Assembly: GCA_027605045.1 (NCBI GenBank)
Contig: JAQFWX010000014.1
Location: 1,113,391-1,177,390, forward strand
Reading direction: 5' to 3'
DNA: 64,000 bases
Source of the DNA: Phallus indusiatus
Taxonomy: Eukaryota; Basidiomycota; Agaricomycetes; Phallales; Phallaceae
The notes beneath the pieces were generated by a model, which saw only the letters and a list, made by a program, of their open reading frames with translations, was not told where the DNA came from and did no database searches. This document shows positions 12,901 through 25,227 of the stretch, piece after piece; within the stretch, counting starts at the first letter, position 1, and each line of letters starts with the position of its first letter. The position numbers and the translations under genes are program-made.

Positions 12901-15217
12901 ATGCGATTTGACGTCAGTTCTGACATCTTGCAGTCGGGAGACCAAGCTGTTTTCTGCTTGGAGGGACTATGTTCTATGCGTCTGCTGTTACGTTTCGTCC
13001 TATGAGGTACGAATGGTATGTATCTCAGCGATGTTAATTCTTGAGAGTTATCCGATTCGGTGCACAAAGCGTAGGAAGAAGATAAGACAGTGACCAGAGG
13101 TGATGAACCAGGTAGCTCGGCCGAAGAAACAATCTCCAACTTGAAGTCCTCAGTCCTGTTCCCGAGTCGTTACATAAGTATGGCGAATTGAATAATTTGT
13201 GAGTCTACATACGTATCCCACCACGCTTCGGGCAGATTGAATGCACGGACATGTCGCTAAATTGGATTTGAGACAAACACTTGAAGCAAAAAAAGCGACA
13301 CAGACCTCTCCTTTCAGAAAAATTGTACTGGATGTAACGCGGACAACATCTATTGAGTGACGAGGATTGAGATGGCCTAGGATTTTTGGAGGAGCATCCG
13401 TTGAGGTCCTGAATAGCTACTCGACTAAACCTTTTGGATGCGACATGAACAAAAGAAGGTTTAGCTTACACAGAACTCATGATCGTTCCAGATGCATCCC
13501 CGTATCATTTTCACACTGAAATCCAATATACGTATTCTGTCTTGACCACCTTCTAAGGAAGGCAGATTTCCAATGGTAACCGCCGGGCCTAGCAGAACTC
13601 TACCAGATAGCATCTTAGGCGTGCCTGCTCTTGATTGCGTGCTGTCTTCTTTCAGTTTAAATGAAAGGGGTAAGGGGACTAAGAACGTTGGTGGTGGCGC
13701 TGCAGGTGGTGCTACCAAGCTGGAAGATATGGCTTCTGCGGATGGCTGCAGTGAGTCTGGAGCCGCGATTGTGTATGCCTCGGGGACAATTTCCAAAGTC
13801 CGAGAGTGGAGGGCGTGTGATTCGATGCATAATAAATGAACGAGCGACGCTGTGTATTTGTTAGCACAGATTAATTTGGGTGAAAAATGTGGCGTACTAT
13901 AATCGTCTTTAAAGAGATAAAAATTAGACGAGTCGTTCTCGACCATCCATTCGCCAACTTTGTTCAGCATACCCTCTCGTGACTGCAAATTGGGATGTTG
14001 CAAAGGCATTAGCTGAAGAATTGCAATTCGGCTGTGTGAGCCAGGTTCCTTGTCTGCGCTTATTGAGGTCAAATTAGAAGCCACAGCCATCACCGTAGTC
14101 TGAGATGCAAAATTATGAGAAAGCTTCTCTAAAATTCGAGCGGCTTACTTCGCGATGTTCGATAGCTTGCAATTGAGTCCAGTTCCATACGACAGCATCC
14201 AATTTTACAGAAGACGCAGACGTCATAGATGGGGGAGGCTGAAAGTAGGGTGGTTCATTCAGGTCAATGGAAGCCACGCAGAGACCGGATGCAATGTCAA
14301 TTGCATTAATCGTACTGTTTCAATTTCATGACGTAAATTTTAGGTAGACATAAATTTGCAATTCCTTACCCGTTTTTCAACAATGCCAGCAGTAGACCAC
14401 CAAAAAGATATTTCAAGGAAACCAGTGGATTATCTGGGATGAATAGATGCGGATAGACATGATATTTTAACTTGAGTTGTGGGGGATTATCTGTTTGTAT
14501 CGAAGGAAGTGGCTGGATCGGCGTCTGTGGTGTTTTTATATTGAATGGACCCGGACTGGGAGGCGACGAAATGGAATGCCGTGGCGAACCCGCTCTAGAT
14601 GGAGGCGCGGTGCGGGAATGTGTCCTATAACTAGCTTGGCCGAGATCCGGTAAACGACTTGTGCTAACATGTGCAGGTGACAGTCTTAGATTTTCTAGAA
14701 ACGACTTGTTCTTGGAGGAGGAGGATTTGAGAATCCCTTCAAGTCTGTCCTTTTCCGGTTCAAAATCGACATAGTTTTTAGGCGCCTCTGCGGGTGTTGT
14801 TGATAGACCCGAAACAACTGCTGAGCGTGCGGGCTGTGGAAATGGACCAAGAGAAGGAGTAAGAACACCTTTCGGGAGTCCTTTAGATGACGTAGAACCG
14901 GGCGAGGGTAGCGGAGACGGTGACCCAGATGGCGTAGAGCGACGAGCAGAGGGAGAAGGAGACTGCAGTGCTGACAAGTTTAATGTCTCCGGTTTCTTTT
15001 TCTTCCTTTTTTTATCCCCTTGTCCGTGAAAGATAAAGACAGAGCCATCTGTGCATCCAATCGCTACACCGGGAGGAACGCGTGCATCCCGGGGCTCATT
15101 TTCGCCAAAACCCCAGCTCGTAAGTGCCGAGTGTTCCGAGAGACAGAATGACCTGTCAAGAAAGCCTTGTTGACGTGAGTCGAGAATTAAAGGAATTATG
15201 AGGCTGTCATCCTTCAT
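9906..15217 (-). CDS. WDR7 / rabconnectin-3 beta-like WD40 protein
   Basis: A long multi-exon gene with WD40 blocks at both ends. The N-terminal part has GVAIGCTDGSVFIFHG followed by a lysine run and a serine/proline-rich linker of about 200 residues. Central blocks include EDVIIGGLDDGGIAVWKL, VLCVSGDGTVIAINLASLEL and LLMYEDGRSRMWDLKTQEF. An alpha-helical middle follows, and the C-terminal WD pair is RLCVGTSEGAVIMYDLKT and CSFSPDGRRLVTVS-x-VAKVWKV. WDR7 partners with DMXL proteins to regulate V-ATPase assembly; that role is taken from the family. The frame stays open above 15217 to an ATG at 15334, but that would overlap the well-supported CDC43 start on the other strand, so I start at 15217. 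Exon joins in the middle were not all resolved. Confidence 0.75.
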
Positions 15218-15292
15218 GACTTTACGGGAGAAATCATCATTGCGACCTGCGGATGTCACAACGTCACGTTGGCGGGCGAGCCGTTTGACATC
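15218..15292. promoter_or_regulatory. Very short bidirectional promoter between WD40 gene and CDC43
   Basis: With the chosen starts, the ATG codons of the two divergent genes are separated by only 75 bp, so both 5' untranslated regions and promoters must be very compact or overlap the neighbour's coding sequence. I see no clear TATA element. Confidence 0.4.
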
Positions 15293-16803
15293 ATGTCGAC
15301 GAAAGGCGGACACAACTTCAACAGAAAATCCCATATAAAACACTTTTTACTTTGCCTTTCTGCTATTCCTTACTCAAAAGTGGTTTTAGATACTTCTCGG
15401 TATGATGCATGGACAACGTGCGCCTACGTAGGCTACTGATTTTGATTCTTTCAGTTTAGCGATTGCCTATTATTGTCTTTCTGGACTCGACCTTTTAGGA
15501 GAATTAGACGGTGAAAATCGGAATATATCGGATAGTGATAAAATAGCTTGGAGAGAGTGGATATGGAATCAAGCGACTAGTAAGCATGGTCGTTTACGTT
15601 TGGTGCCGTTTTGACGAAACTCAGCAAGTAGACCTCTTTTTGGCTTCAGAAGCGGGACATCAGTACCTGGGGTAACATTTAGCTCGACATTCTCATTCCC
15701 TGATTGATTCAAGCAAAGTCCGGGCAGGCTATCGACGAAAAATACGATCCACCGAATTTGGTTATGACGTACACCGCGTTGCTTTCTCTTAGCATTCTGC
15801 GGGACGACTTCTCAAGATTAGATCGTCAAGGAGTCATCTCATTTATATCCTCTACTCAGGGCCCTGATGGAAGGTAAGTCGCGAGTATCGTGGATTAATG
15901 CATCTTAGCCCATCCTACTTATAGTTTTTCCGCGTTCCCCAGCGGAACAGTGGACTCTGAGAGAGATATCCGGTTCACCTTTTGTGCTTTCGTTATTTCA
16001 TCGATGTTAAATGATTGGTCTGGAATCAATATACATTCCGCCGTGAATTATATCACGCGATGCAGGGTACGATCTCCATTTACCTATATGGAGCTTACGG
16101 CCTTACAAATACCGTGTCAAGACATACGAAGGCGGGTATGGAGAGTCCCCTGATCGTGAAGCTCAAGGTCATTTGTTTATCGTAATCGCAGAATCCGCCT
16201 AATATTTCTCATTGCAGGCGGTCCCACATACTGCGCTTTGGCGTCTCTCCAATTGCTAGCTCAAAAGGACCAGAAAGACATAAATGGCTATCTCACAGCA
16301 AAGGAAATCCGTCATACTGTTAGCTGGCTCGTCCAAAAGCAAAAAAGCGGCTTTCAAGGACGTACCGAGAAAGCTCCGGATGCCTGTTATTGTTTTTGGT
16401 GTGGTGCTTCGCTCAAAGTACGCAAAACATTTCTTCTTTTTGAACCCTACTTCATCTCACCGAATACAGATTTTGCAGGGCGATAGCTTGGTAAATGCCG
16501 ATTCAAATACAGAGTTTATCTCTGCATGTCAATACAAATACGGCGGAATTGGGAAGGCACCCGAAGAACCTTCAGGTGGGAATCATCATTATGCGATATT
16601 CCCTTTATGCTTACACATAAACTGATTCAGATCCGTATCATACATACCTCGCACTTGCGTCACTATCTCTATATCGCCCCTCTGTATTATGGCTGAGTTT
16701 GACGGAGTCCTCTTGGGACCTATATCAACTAGACCCCCTCCTGATTTTACGGACAAATTCTGCAATATGGGCTAGACAGATGATACCCAAAATTCAGCTG
16801 TGA
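15293..16803 (+). CDS. CDC43: Geranylgeranyltransferase type I beta subunit
   Basis: This subunit prenylates CaaX proteins such as Rho/Cdc42 GTPases with the alpha subunit Ram2. Exon 1 (15293-15399) reads MSTKGGHNFNRKSHIKHFLL and ends VVLDTSR. Exon 2 from 15455 continues LAIAYYCLSGLDLLG. Prenyltransferase repeats follow: FGFRSGTSVPG, GPDGSFSAFPSG, YEGGYG-x-SPDREAQGGPTYC, SGFQGRTEKAPDACYCFWCG and YKYGGIGKAPEEPSDPYHTY. The zinc ligands are visible as D and C in PDACYCFWCG and H in DPYHTYLALASL. About seven exons, the last from about 16631, ending at TGA 16801-16803. The farnesyltransferase subunit RAM1 is the main alternative, but FGFRSGTSVPG and overall layout favour CDC43. Confidence 0.9.
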
Positions 16804-18016
16804 AGTCATGTAACCATATATATAGCTTTGTACTATAAAGGTCTTTTGGGGGGTTGTGACGTCGCTGACCTTCTCAATCGAGCAATCCCCTCGGTGCGCC
16901 TCACGCTACAAACCATCAAGCCCTATATACTCCAGAGATTTCGCGCTCCAAGTTATCAAGCACAAGCCGGACTACTTGCAACACGCAGCTGTTTCTTATA
17001 CCTTCGCTTACGGTAATCAGCATATGTATTTAACATCAAACACTACAATAAGCCACACCTAAAGCTTTAATATCCGGCCAGTCCAATATAGTATAAACGC
17101 GCATGAACCCGAACCAGACTCAATTGGAATCAATCGAGTTACTAGTACACGTGATGATTTTAAACGGACTAACAGATTTAGATATGGAATACTCGCCTCC
17201 GCGAGGGTCTGTCCTTCGTAAAAGCGTCCTTACTAGAGCGGGAGTAGAGACCTGGTATAATACAGTACGTCTGTTTTTATGAACCGTTGGTCGTTGCCAT
17301 TGGTCCGGGGCCAGTTGGTATTAAGGGGCTGCTTAAAGGCGACGCAAGAGTTTGCCTGTTTTAACCGTGGCGGAAAGGTTATGAGCGTATGACTGAACGC
17401 TTTGGGAATCGTAAATCGAACTCGAGGGGTATCATCTTTAGATCTTGATGTTGAGACAGACTTCGAATTAAGTGGGTGATAACTAAGACCATAACGGAGT
17501 CCTGAAATAACGATTGCTTTCAGTGACAACTGGCAACTGCTAGTTACTTCAACCATCCCGGGTGCCGATGTGGGTTGGCTCGGTTGAGTTTGCCTGATCT
17601 AATCAGCTCGCTGTCGGTGCTAGGTACTCTCGTGCAAGTGCCATCGATTCCATTCCTCGTCCAAAAGGCTTAGTTGGCATTAACATTGGCGGGACCCCCT
17701 TTTTATGGCGCGTTGTTCCGCAGATCCAACTCGGAAGGGTGAAGATTCAACTTGAAAACGTTCTAGTACTGGTTGTCAGTCTCGAGACGGGTTGTAATGA
17801 TCAATCCACATATCCCAGAAAGCTTGTTAAGGGGAAAACAGGAGGTGATGGTTTACTTGTTAAAAGAGACTGACACAAGGGAATGTACTTAAAAATTCGT
17901 CAAGTCTATTTGCCGAAATGCCGATTCCACTCCTTACGTAAATCGCTTGCATGTGAAATACCACTCGTAAACCTCAAAGCCACTTACCGACTCGTTTTTG
18001 TCTTTCATCTTTCAGG
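16804..18016. other. 1.2 kb gene-poor stretch, locally GC-richer
   Basis: It separates CDC43 from MSP1. Small frames at 16828-17062 show no family features. 17160-17900 is richer in G and C than its surroundings and lacks long frames, so an unrecognised non-coding RNA is possible. I tried to match U1, U2, U4, U5, U6, U3, SRP and RNase P signature motifs by eye and found none. Confidence 0.35.
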
Positions 18017-19405
18017 ATGTCTTCTCCAAGGACTAAGAAAATAGTTCTTGATAGTGCGTTTTTCTTCACTGTTGTCTGAGATTCTGCTAATTTATTGATA
18101 GTTGCCATCCTCCTTGTAACACAAGTACGTGCGCAACCCTTTTCAGTTGAGAAGTTGTCTAATCATTTTGTAGGCAGCAATGTATTACACAATCTCAGTA
18201 AGATTATACAGCGTATTTTGTTTAGTGCTGACCTTGCTGCAGTGGGTTTTAGAAAGCTACGGTCCCTCGGACAACGAGAAGAAAAAAGCCAAGACTAAAA
18301 GCGTTCAAATGCTGAAACGTCTAGGTCGAGATAAACTTGAATTGACAGAATACGAACGTATGTTTTACAAAGTTCACCGCTCATGTATATTATGTCAATC
18401 AAGTTGCATCGTAGAGATTATTGCCGCAGAAGTCATACACCCAGACGACATCAACGTCCGCTTTTCGGGTCCGTGTTTTCTTAGCTTCTTTGCAGGAAAA
18501 CAATCTCAAAGTTTCATTCAATATAGACATTGGCGGCCTAGAACCTATCATATCATCTCTTCAAGAGTCGGTCATCTACCCGCTAGTGTGCCCGTCGTTA
18601 TTCAAATCTTCATCCAACCTCCTAGCAGCTCCAAAAGGAGTACTCCTATATGGACCGCCGGGTTGCGGAAAGACGATGCTCGCAAAAGCACTAGCGAAAG
18701 AATCGGGCGCGACTTTCATCAACATCGCCATGTCTGTTCTATCCAACAAGTGGTACGGTGAATCAAATAAACTTGTAGCCGGTTTGTTTGGTCTGGCTAG
18801 GAAGATGCAACCGAGTATTATCTTCATAGACGAGATAGATTCTTTTCTGCGAGAGCGAAGTAGAGGTGATCATGAAGTTACGGCGATGATGAAGGCTGAG
18901 TTCATGACGTACGTGTCCGCTCTGCACTCTCGGGAATATCTTTCTCATGATTCTTGTTGCATAGATTATGGGATGGTCTATTATCGGGTGGAGATAGCAT
19001 CCTCGTTTTAGGCGCAACAAATCGACCAAACGACATCGATTCGGCCATATTGCGGCGGATGCCTAAGCGCTTCGCGGTGTCCTTACCAGACGCAGCCCAG
19101 CGGCGGAAGATTCTAGAACTCGTAAGCAAGAATTGTATATCAATCTTTTGGGACAAATATTTAGATTGCCGCAGACTTTGAAAGACACAAAACTCTCTCC
19201 GAACTTCCAACTGGACGCGCTTGCGCATTCCACCGTTTCGTACTCGGGATCCGATCTCAAGGAACTATGTCGAAATGCGGCAATGGTACCTGTCAGAGAA
19301 TACATGCGAAAACACAAAGATGATATCAAGACTTTAGCTATCGATAAAAGAGAGGTGAGACGAGCCTTGCTCGACTCTTTAGACCCGATTGATCTGTTTT
19401 TGTAG
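18017..19405 (+). CDS. MSP1: Mitochondrial outer-membrane AAA ATPase Msp1/ATAD1
   Basis: Msp1 extracts mislocalised tail-anchored proteins from the mitochondrial outer membrane. ATG 18017 opens [12 protein letters not shown]. Three small exons then build an N-terminal helix [19 protein letters not shown], followed by [16 protein letters not shown]. The AAA domain shows [20 protein letters not shown], Walker A GPPGCGKT, pore-loop region NKWYGES, Walker B IIFIDEID, and [20 protein letters not shown] with sensor and arginine-finger residues. The end is [13 protein letters not shown] and TAG at 19405. Introns at about 18054, 18125, 18206, 18360, 18909 and 19122 keep frame. The gene looks intact. 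Confidence 0.92.
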
Positions 19406-19789
19406 GACTATCCCATCCGCCCACTAATATTAGAGGACTTCTTAATACACGACAATTCGCCGCACACTCCTGACTTGATACTACAAGATGTTCGAAGATC
19501 AGAATCCGATTTCAGCGCACCAGATCCAGCCTGATTTGTCTAGTGATTTGAGCTGTGTGTTCTCGTTGTAAAAAGTACCTCATCTGACTAATTTAAAGAT
19601 CAACGACATCATGTATAGAAATAAATAAGCAATCTATTAATACATTTTCTCGTGCTTTATTTCACATGCAGGATAATTATAGCGCTCAAGTTCTCGCTGT
19701 CCTCACGGTGGTCGTTGCTTACTACACCGTCGCGGTCCGAAGTTAGAGTTTCTTATCGTCGCTCGTTTGAACGGGTTGTCCACGTCGAA

Positions 19790-20918
19790 ATGGCTTCAAA
19801 CAATCTGCAGCCCGAGGCGCTATTCTCAGCGCAAGGTAAATGCCGCAGCTGATTCGGGAGATATAGAGATAAGATACTCATACCTCCTTACTAAGGTTTA
19901 GTGGCTGTCGTAACGGGCGGTGGAACGGGTATTGGTTTGATGATTGCCAGTGCCTTAGAGAATAACGGTGCCAAGGTCTACATTATTGGGCGAAGGTAGG
20001 TGTATTTGCACACAACCCTGCAATGTCTATAATAGTTTCAACTTCAGAAAAGATGTCCTAGACAAAGCCGCTCAGTCCCATGCAGTAGGTCTGACTTACT
20101 TGGTATCCTGTCGCTCATTGAGAAGTCATGATAGAAACACGGGAACATCATTCCATTGGAAGGTGACGTCACTTCAAGAGAATCGGTATCGTCCATAGTC
20201 GCTACTATCGAGGCGCAGACCGGATACATTAATCTGCTGGTCAATAACAGCGGCATCACTGGCCCCCACGTCGCTTGGCCTTCAGAGAATGCAGACATCA
20301 AAGAAGTCCAGAAATCTTTATGGGATCTCCCGTGGGACGAATTTCAGCGAACTTTTGAAGTCAACACCACCTCTTTGTTCTATTGCACTGTTGCATTTCT
20401 CGATCTACTGAGCAAGGGAAATCAACATGGAATCCCAGGCGTCACGAGCCAAGTAATCAATATTGCCTCTATTTCAGCCTTTAGGAGAGAAGATCGACCT
20501 TTCTCAGTTTCTTATAATTTGAGTAAACAAGGCGCCGTTCAGCTTACGAAAATATTGTCCGCTATGCTGATTGAATACGATATTCGTGTCAATGCCATGT
20601 GTCCTGGAATTCATCCTTCGGGTATGTAAATATAAAGTTATAAATTAACTTCTTAAGCTAACCTTAAGGCACTCATCAATTAGAAATGGCGGCTGCTCAT
20701 CCGCTTGTCCTTCCTCCATCAGTCGTGCCCATGAAACGACAAGGAACCGCGGAAGAGATGGTAAGCAACTCTTGTTTGCGATACATTGTTATTAGAGCTG
20801 ACTGCGATCACAGGCTGGTCTTGCGTTATATATGGCCTCTCGTACTGGGGCATATCTAGCGGGAAGTATAATGGTTACGGATGGTGGAAGAATCTTTGCA
20901 TTCCCTGCGACATACTAA
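19790..20918 (+). CDS. Short-chain dehydrogenase/reductase (classical SDR)
   Basis: A cytosolic-type NAD(P)-dependent oxidoreductase with unknown substrate. The start MASNNLQPEALFSAQ is followed by the cofactor loop VVTGGGTGIGL, the NNSG motif (LLVNNSGITGPH), INIASISAF with the catalytic serine, the active-site Y-N-L-S-K (catalytic Y and K), and a C-terminal SIMVTDGGRIFAFPATY typical of classical SDRs. Introns at about 19836, 19996, 20086, 20624 and 20762 keep frame. NNSG instead of the usual NNAG is a known variation. It has no evident pathway partner among its neighbours apart from possible co-location with the P450s. Confidence 0.88.
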
Positions 20919-22144
20919 TAGGCGACACTGAATTAACTTCATCAGTTGTATATCGGTTCTCACAATGTTATGATCAAATTGCTGCTCACATAGAAGCATA
21001 CCGGTCCCATTCATTGACCGCAAGGCAATGATGTTGGATCACCGACATTGTGATTGTATAAATGCTCGATAATTTAAACCGATTTCAACGCTAATCTTCT
21101 ACTCAAATAGTTTCTTTGATCTGTTTAAGTCATTCGACTTCGCTTACGATACAACCCTAAGGCGGGCAAATGGGCAAGACAGGACTTGGAGTGATATCCT
21201 GCGTTATCCAGGTTTATGTAAAGGAGATCGGATGATCAGCGTTAAGTCGAACGACCTTTACAAATATCAGCACTTTACCTGGCTTTGGTGAGTACATTTT
21301 TGATATAATCACGACAAATATATTATATGCGCACTACTTTCACAATTTGCAATTGACGTCTGATACATCGCCATTAGAGCCTGTCCGATTCATTTCCTTC
21401 AGGTGATAATAGTAAGGATATTCTTTCTCCGTAGTCCGTTTGATATCGTCGTGTTAATATAACTCGTTTCAAGATTAATTACAGCCATGCCGTGGAGATT
21501 GCCACATATCTGTGGACCCTGAAATTTGAAAGCTGCCGCGTTGCCTTCTATAAAATCCATATGTATACGTAGATCATTCAGTTGAGTCGTGGATTTTTCG
21601 GATTCACCCTGAAATTGAAATTAAATGATGAACGAGATGGAAGAACTTCCACGAGGAATGCCAGTTGCCAGGAATGAAAGGTAAAAGGACGTCCGCACGT
21701 GGAACGTCGGCGACTTGACGGGCTTGACACAATTCACAACAGCCCTGGGCCTGGTTTGAGCCTCGTTCACGTCTTATATTCACTATAAATGACGGAATGG
21801 CAATTTAAACGATATGGACTTCTAGCTCCGGTATTCTGTTCTAGAAACACAATTCATCGCGTCGCCATTTAGGCGCCCTTTGGCACCGGCATCAGCTGGT
21901 AATTTGCCGGCTAAACATTTACGTACTTGGTTTTTTCATCCACGTTTCTGAAGGCGCACGTACTTATTTCTTTTCGCGTAATCTATCTTTTGACCTCACT
22001 AATCTAATGTAGCACGTAAATTTCTAATGTTGATAAAGACGTGGCACTACAGATCAACTCATTAATATTTAATAATGGGCGAGGTTTGAACGTTTTGAAC
22101 CTCCGTGGTTACCCTCAATAACATACCGCTCTAACTACTCTGCC
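20919..22144. other. 1.2 kb intergenic stretch, nothing recognised
   Basis: AT-rich DNA with no open frame that looks coding. The right end must hold the promoter of the first P450 gene. Confidence 0.45.
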
Positions 22145-24320
22145 ATGGCAAAACTTGAGGTTACTATTACTTGTGTTCTTCTCTCGTGCATCCTTTATCG
22201 GTATTGCTTTCATACAAAGGTTCCTAAAGGTGCGTTTTTCTTCCTCAGGACGCTTTCAGTCAAGGGCGTGCCCTAATTAGTTTAGGTCTCAAACTCCCAC
22301 CGGGCCCCCCGCGTCGCTTTTTGATTGGGAACTTGACAGATATCCCTTTGGAAAAAGAATGGAAAACGTTCAATTTGTGGGCTAAAACTTATGGTGAAAA
22401 CATTTTCTCCATATCTTTTCCTCTAGTGCTTATGATTATTACAGGCGAACTTGTCTACCTAAACATCCTTGGAAAATCCCTTTTGCTCGTCAACTCGTAT
22501 GAACTTACATCCGAGTTATTCGAGACTCGTGGCGCTCTGTACTCAGAGCGGTTTCAATCTACAATGCTATGCGATTTGTATGACATTAGATCACGTAGCC
22601 CAAGTCTATATTCTGATCTCACACAGGGGAGGGTTTGACTGGAGCCTTGCTCTGAGACAACCTGATGAGATCTGGAAGCAACATCGGACGATTCTTCAAC
22701 GCCTGCTTCACAAATCATCTTTAGTACAATATCACGTCACACTGGAGAACTGTTCAAAGTACGACATTTTTCTTCATACACCTATATACGCCTAGTTTGA
22801 TATGCGTTTAGGACCTTCATGTCTCTTCTCTTCCGTAGACCTGCACACTTTTTTGATCATTCGAGACATATACTTGGTGCAATGATAATGGAAGTACGAT
22901 CAGGTCATTTTTCCTCGAGGTTTAAATCTTTAACTTTGACAGGTCACCTACGGAATACAAGTGCAATTAGAGAACGATCCTTATGTCATGAATGCTGAAA
23001 AGGCTCTACAACTGTTTGGAGATGTATCCAAACCCGGGGCTTATCTCGTTGACATTTTGCCATTCTGTTTGTCATCTCTTAATTTCTAGCGCCGATAAAT
23101 ATATTAACAAGCTATACATAATTAGTAAAATACATTCCAGAATGGTTTCCTGGCACAGCGTTCAAACAAAAGGCAAAGTCAATGAAGGCATATTTTAGTT
23201 CTGCCAGGGATAAGCCATTCGCTGCTGTTAAGGCGAAGATGGTTTGTAATCTCTCTTCACTTTAAGCAATTATCCTAATATGATTCTTTTGGTATGCCAT
23301 AGAAAGATGGCGTTGCGTCTCCTTCCATAATGTCGAACCTCTTGCAGGAGATGTCGTTGAGTGACCCAGCTACTAGTAATACGAATCAGAACAGAAACGA
23401 CAACGATGAAGATGCTATCAAAGCGGTCTCAGCTGTCATTTATCTCGCAGGAATCGATACGGTGAATATTAAACTGTCGCCCCCTAACGCAATGACCCAT
23501 CACGTTAACCACATGTTTCAGACTGAAGCAGCCATACAAATTTTCTTTATGGCTATGGTTTTATACCCAGATATTCAAAAGAAGGCACAGGCAGAATTGA
23601 ATCAAGTCGTCGATTCGAGCTCCTTTCCGACCTTCAAAGATCGAGCTCATCTTCCTTATGTGAATGCGCTTTGCAAAGAAATTCTGAGATGGCACTCCGT
23701 CACCCCGATAGGCTTTCCCCACATGCTCAAGCAAGACGACGTTATTGGTGAATATTTCGTGCCTAAGGGCACGTTGGTCATGGGAAATGTCTGGTATGTT
23801 GCATTTGCACTGTCAGCTTGACTCTGCCAGTGTTTTTCTTCAATAATCACATTTTCTTCAAGGTCTTTGTCTCATTCCGAGTCACTCTTCGGCCCTAACG
23901 TCGATGCTTTTGATCCTGGAAGGTTTCTCAGAAAGGGCATAAAAGATCCCGAAATGGCTTTCGGATACGGGAGAAGGTATTTTCGTGTCGCGGGACACTT
24001 CTGATAATTCTCGCGTTCACTCTAAGCTCACATCATCGTAGGGTCTGCCCTGGACGTAGTCTTGCCGATAACATGCTATTTATCATCGTTGCCTCAGTAT
24101 TATATACTTTCAATATCACCCCAAGTCCGACAAGTATTCCGAGTCCAGAAGACTTCTTTCCGGGGGTAATCTCGTAAGCATACAAAGCATAGAAAATCTG
24201 TGAGGGTTGCTTACATGGGTTTCAAATAGACGAGCTAAACCGTTTTTGTGTAATATCACGCCAAGATCGTCCGCGATAACGACGCTTTTAGAACAATTAT
24301 CAAATCTATCAGATATTTAA
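22145..24320 (+). CDS. Cytochrome P450 monooxygenase, copy A (OrdA-like)
   Basis: A membrane-anchored haem monooxygenase of about 480 residues; substrate unknown. ATG 22145 opens an N-terminal anchor MAKLEVTITCVLLSCILY. PPGPPRRFLIGNLTDIP, the I-helix motif AGIDTT (formed across an intron), the K-helix EILR and the haem loop FGYGRRVCPGR (also formed across an intron) are all present. More than ten short introns, and every join keeps frame, so the gene looks functional. The usual PERF motif reads PGRF here, unlike copy B. It resembles O-methylsterigmatocystin-oxidoreductase-like P450s that are abundant in mushrooms. It is the first of a tandem pair with the gene at 25228. Confidence 0.9.
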
Positions 24321-24690
24321 ATAACTCATATATTTGCACGCGCCTTTTCTTGAGAATAAAGCACAGTATTTTCCGAAATTAAAACCAGTAAAGCCGGTTT
24401 GATTCAGAGTTATTGTATGATTTACGTGAAGTCGTCGGATTGGTGGAAAAGTAGTACCGTATTGGTCGGGTTTGCTATCATCCATTCTGGACGTGAGTAT
24501 ATTACCGCCTCATATAAAACTGAATTGTTAATGGACGGAGTGTCAGTTTTACTTGAGAAGACCCTCTTGTATACACATGGAAGATGGAACCTGAAGCGCA
24601 TGGGCCACCAAACTTGCTTGGAAGTACTAAAATATTGGGATACGCGCCTGCAGCGACGTAAAACTCCAGCACTGAAGAGACTCATGCTAT
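24321..24690. repeat. 3' flank duplicated with the P450 genes
   Basis: 24390-24680 matches 27450-27670 with many substitutions (shared blocks include ttattgtatgattta and gtttgctatcatccat). The tandem duplication that made the two P450 genes therefore included about 300 bp of downstream DNA. A 120-codon plus-strand frame here (24399-24761) is not kept in the second copy and is probably not a gene. Confidence 0.6.
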
Positions 24691-25130
24691 GCCTAACTTT
24701 TCAGGAATCACTCAACAAAAACGATTGTAACGAACATTCACGGGGCCTTTATCAGTGGTGACAACCACAACGAGTCCTAATACGAGCAGGTTTGTTTCAT
24801 CAGATCTTATCAGATCTGTTATGAGTTTCATAGACGTCGAGTTCTTATGAGCTGCTAGTCATTCATCCTTACCTTGAAGTCCCACTGTTGTACGACAATA
24901 CTTACGACCTTCCTCTTGAAAACGTGGCTCCCGATGATCAGACGTCCATCGTGAACAATCAGCACCGACACCAGCAACTTGAACTTCTTTGAATTTGAAC
25001 TTCTTTGAATTCAGGCTATTAATAGCACTGGCAGAACTATTCATACCCTTGGGCCTGTTACCTCAACCATTTCCCTTCATCCTGTCGACAAATACGTTTA
25101 TCTTCCCTAATACAGCCCAGTTCCTTTTAG
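24690..25130 (+). pseudogene. Broken SLGLI-family gene between the P450 copies
   Basis: Homologous to the last two exons of the SLGLI genes at 32217, 46255 and 60150. The acceptor region and the ELP start (gagttcttatgagctgc), the aspartate/asparagine-rich stretch, and the region coding for P-V-I-S-T-I-P-L-P are recognisable but carry stops and frameshifts. An in-place direct duplication of about 15 bp (tgaacttctttgaat, twice at about 24983-25012) lies inside it. The terminal SLGLI codons are lost. It shows that the family once extended left of the main repeat region. Confidence 0.65.
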
Positions 25131-25227
25131 CTGTCACGAGCAGCGAGCTAATCTTTATCAGACACGGGCGCTTTCGAGTATCGTGGACATTTGAAGCTCC
25201 GGCGTGGTGACCCTGGACTTGAGCAAC

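Noticed and set aside
13573..13839. 88-codon plus-strand open frame
   Set aside because: It lies antisense to a well-supported WD40 exon and has no features of its own.
15218..15343. Longer N-terminus for the WD40 protein (start at 15334 or the GTG at 15343)
   Set aside because: Would overlap the strongly supported first exon of CDC43 on the opposite strand.
24399..24761. 120-codon frame after P450 copy A as a gene
   Set aside because: Not preserved in the duplicated flank after copy B, and it runs into the SLGLI remnant.
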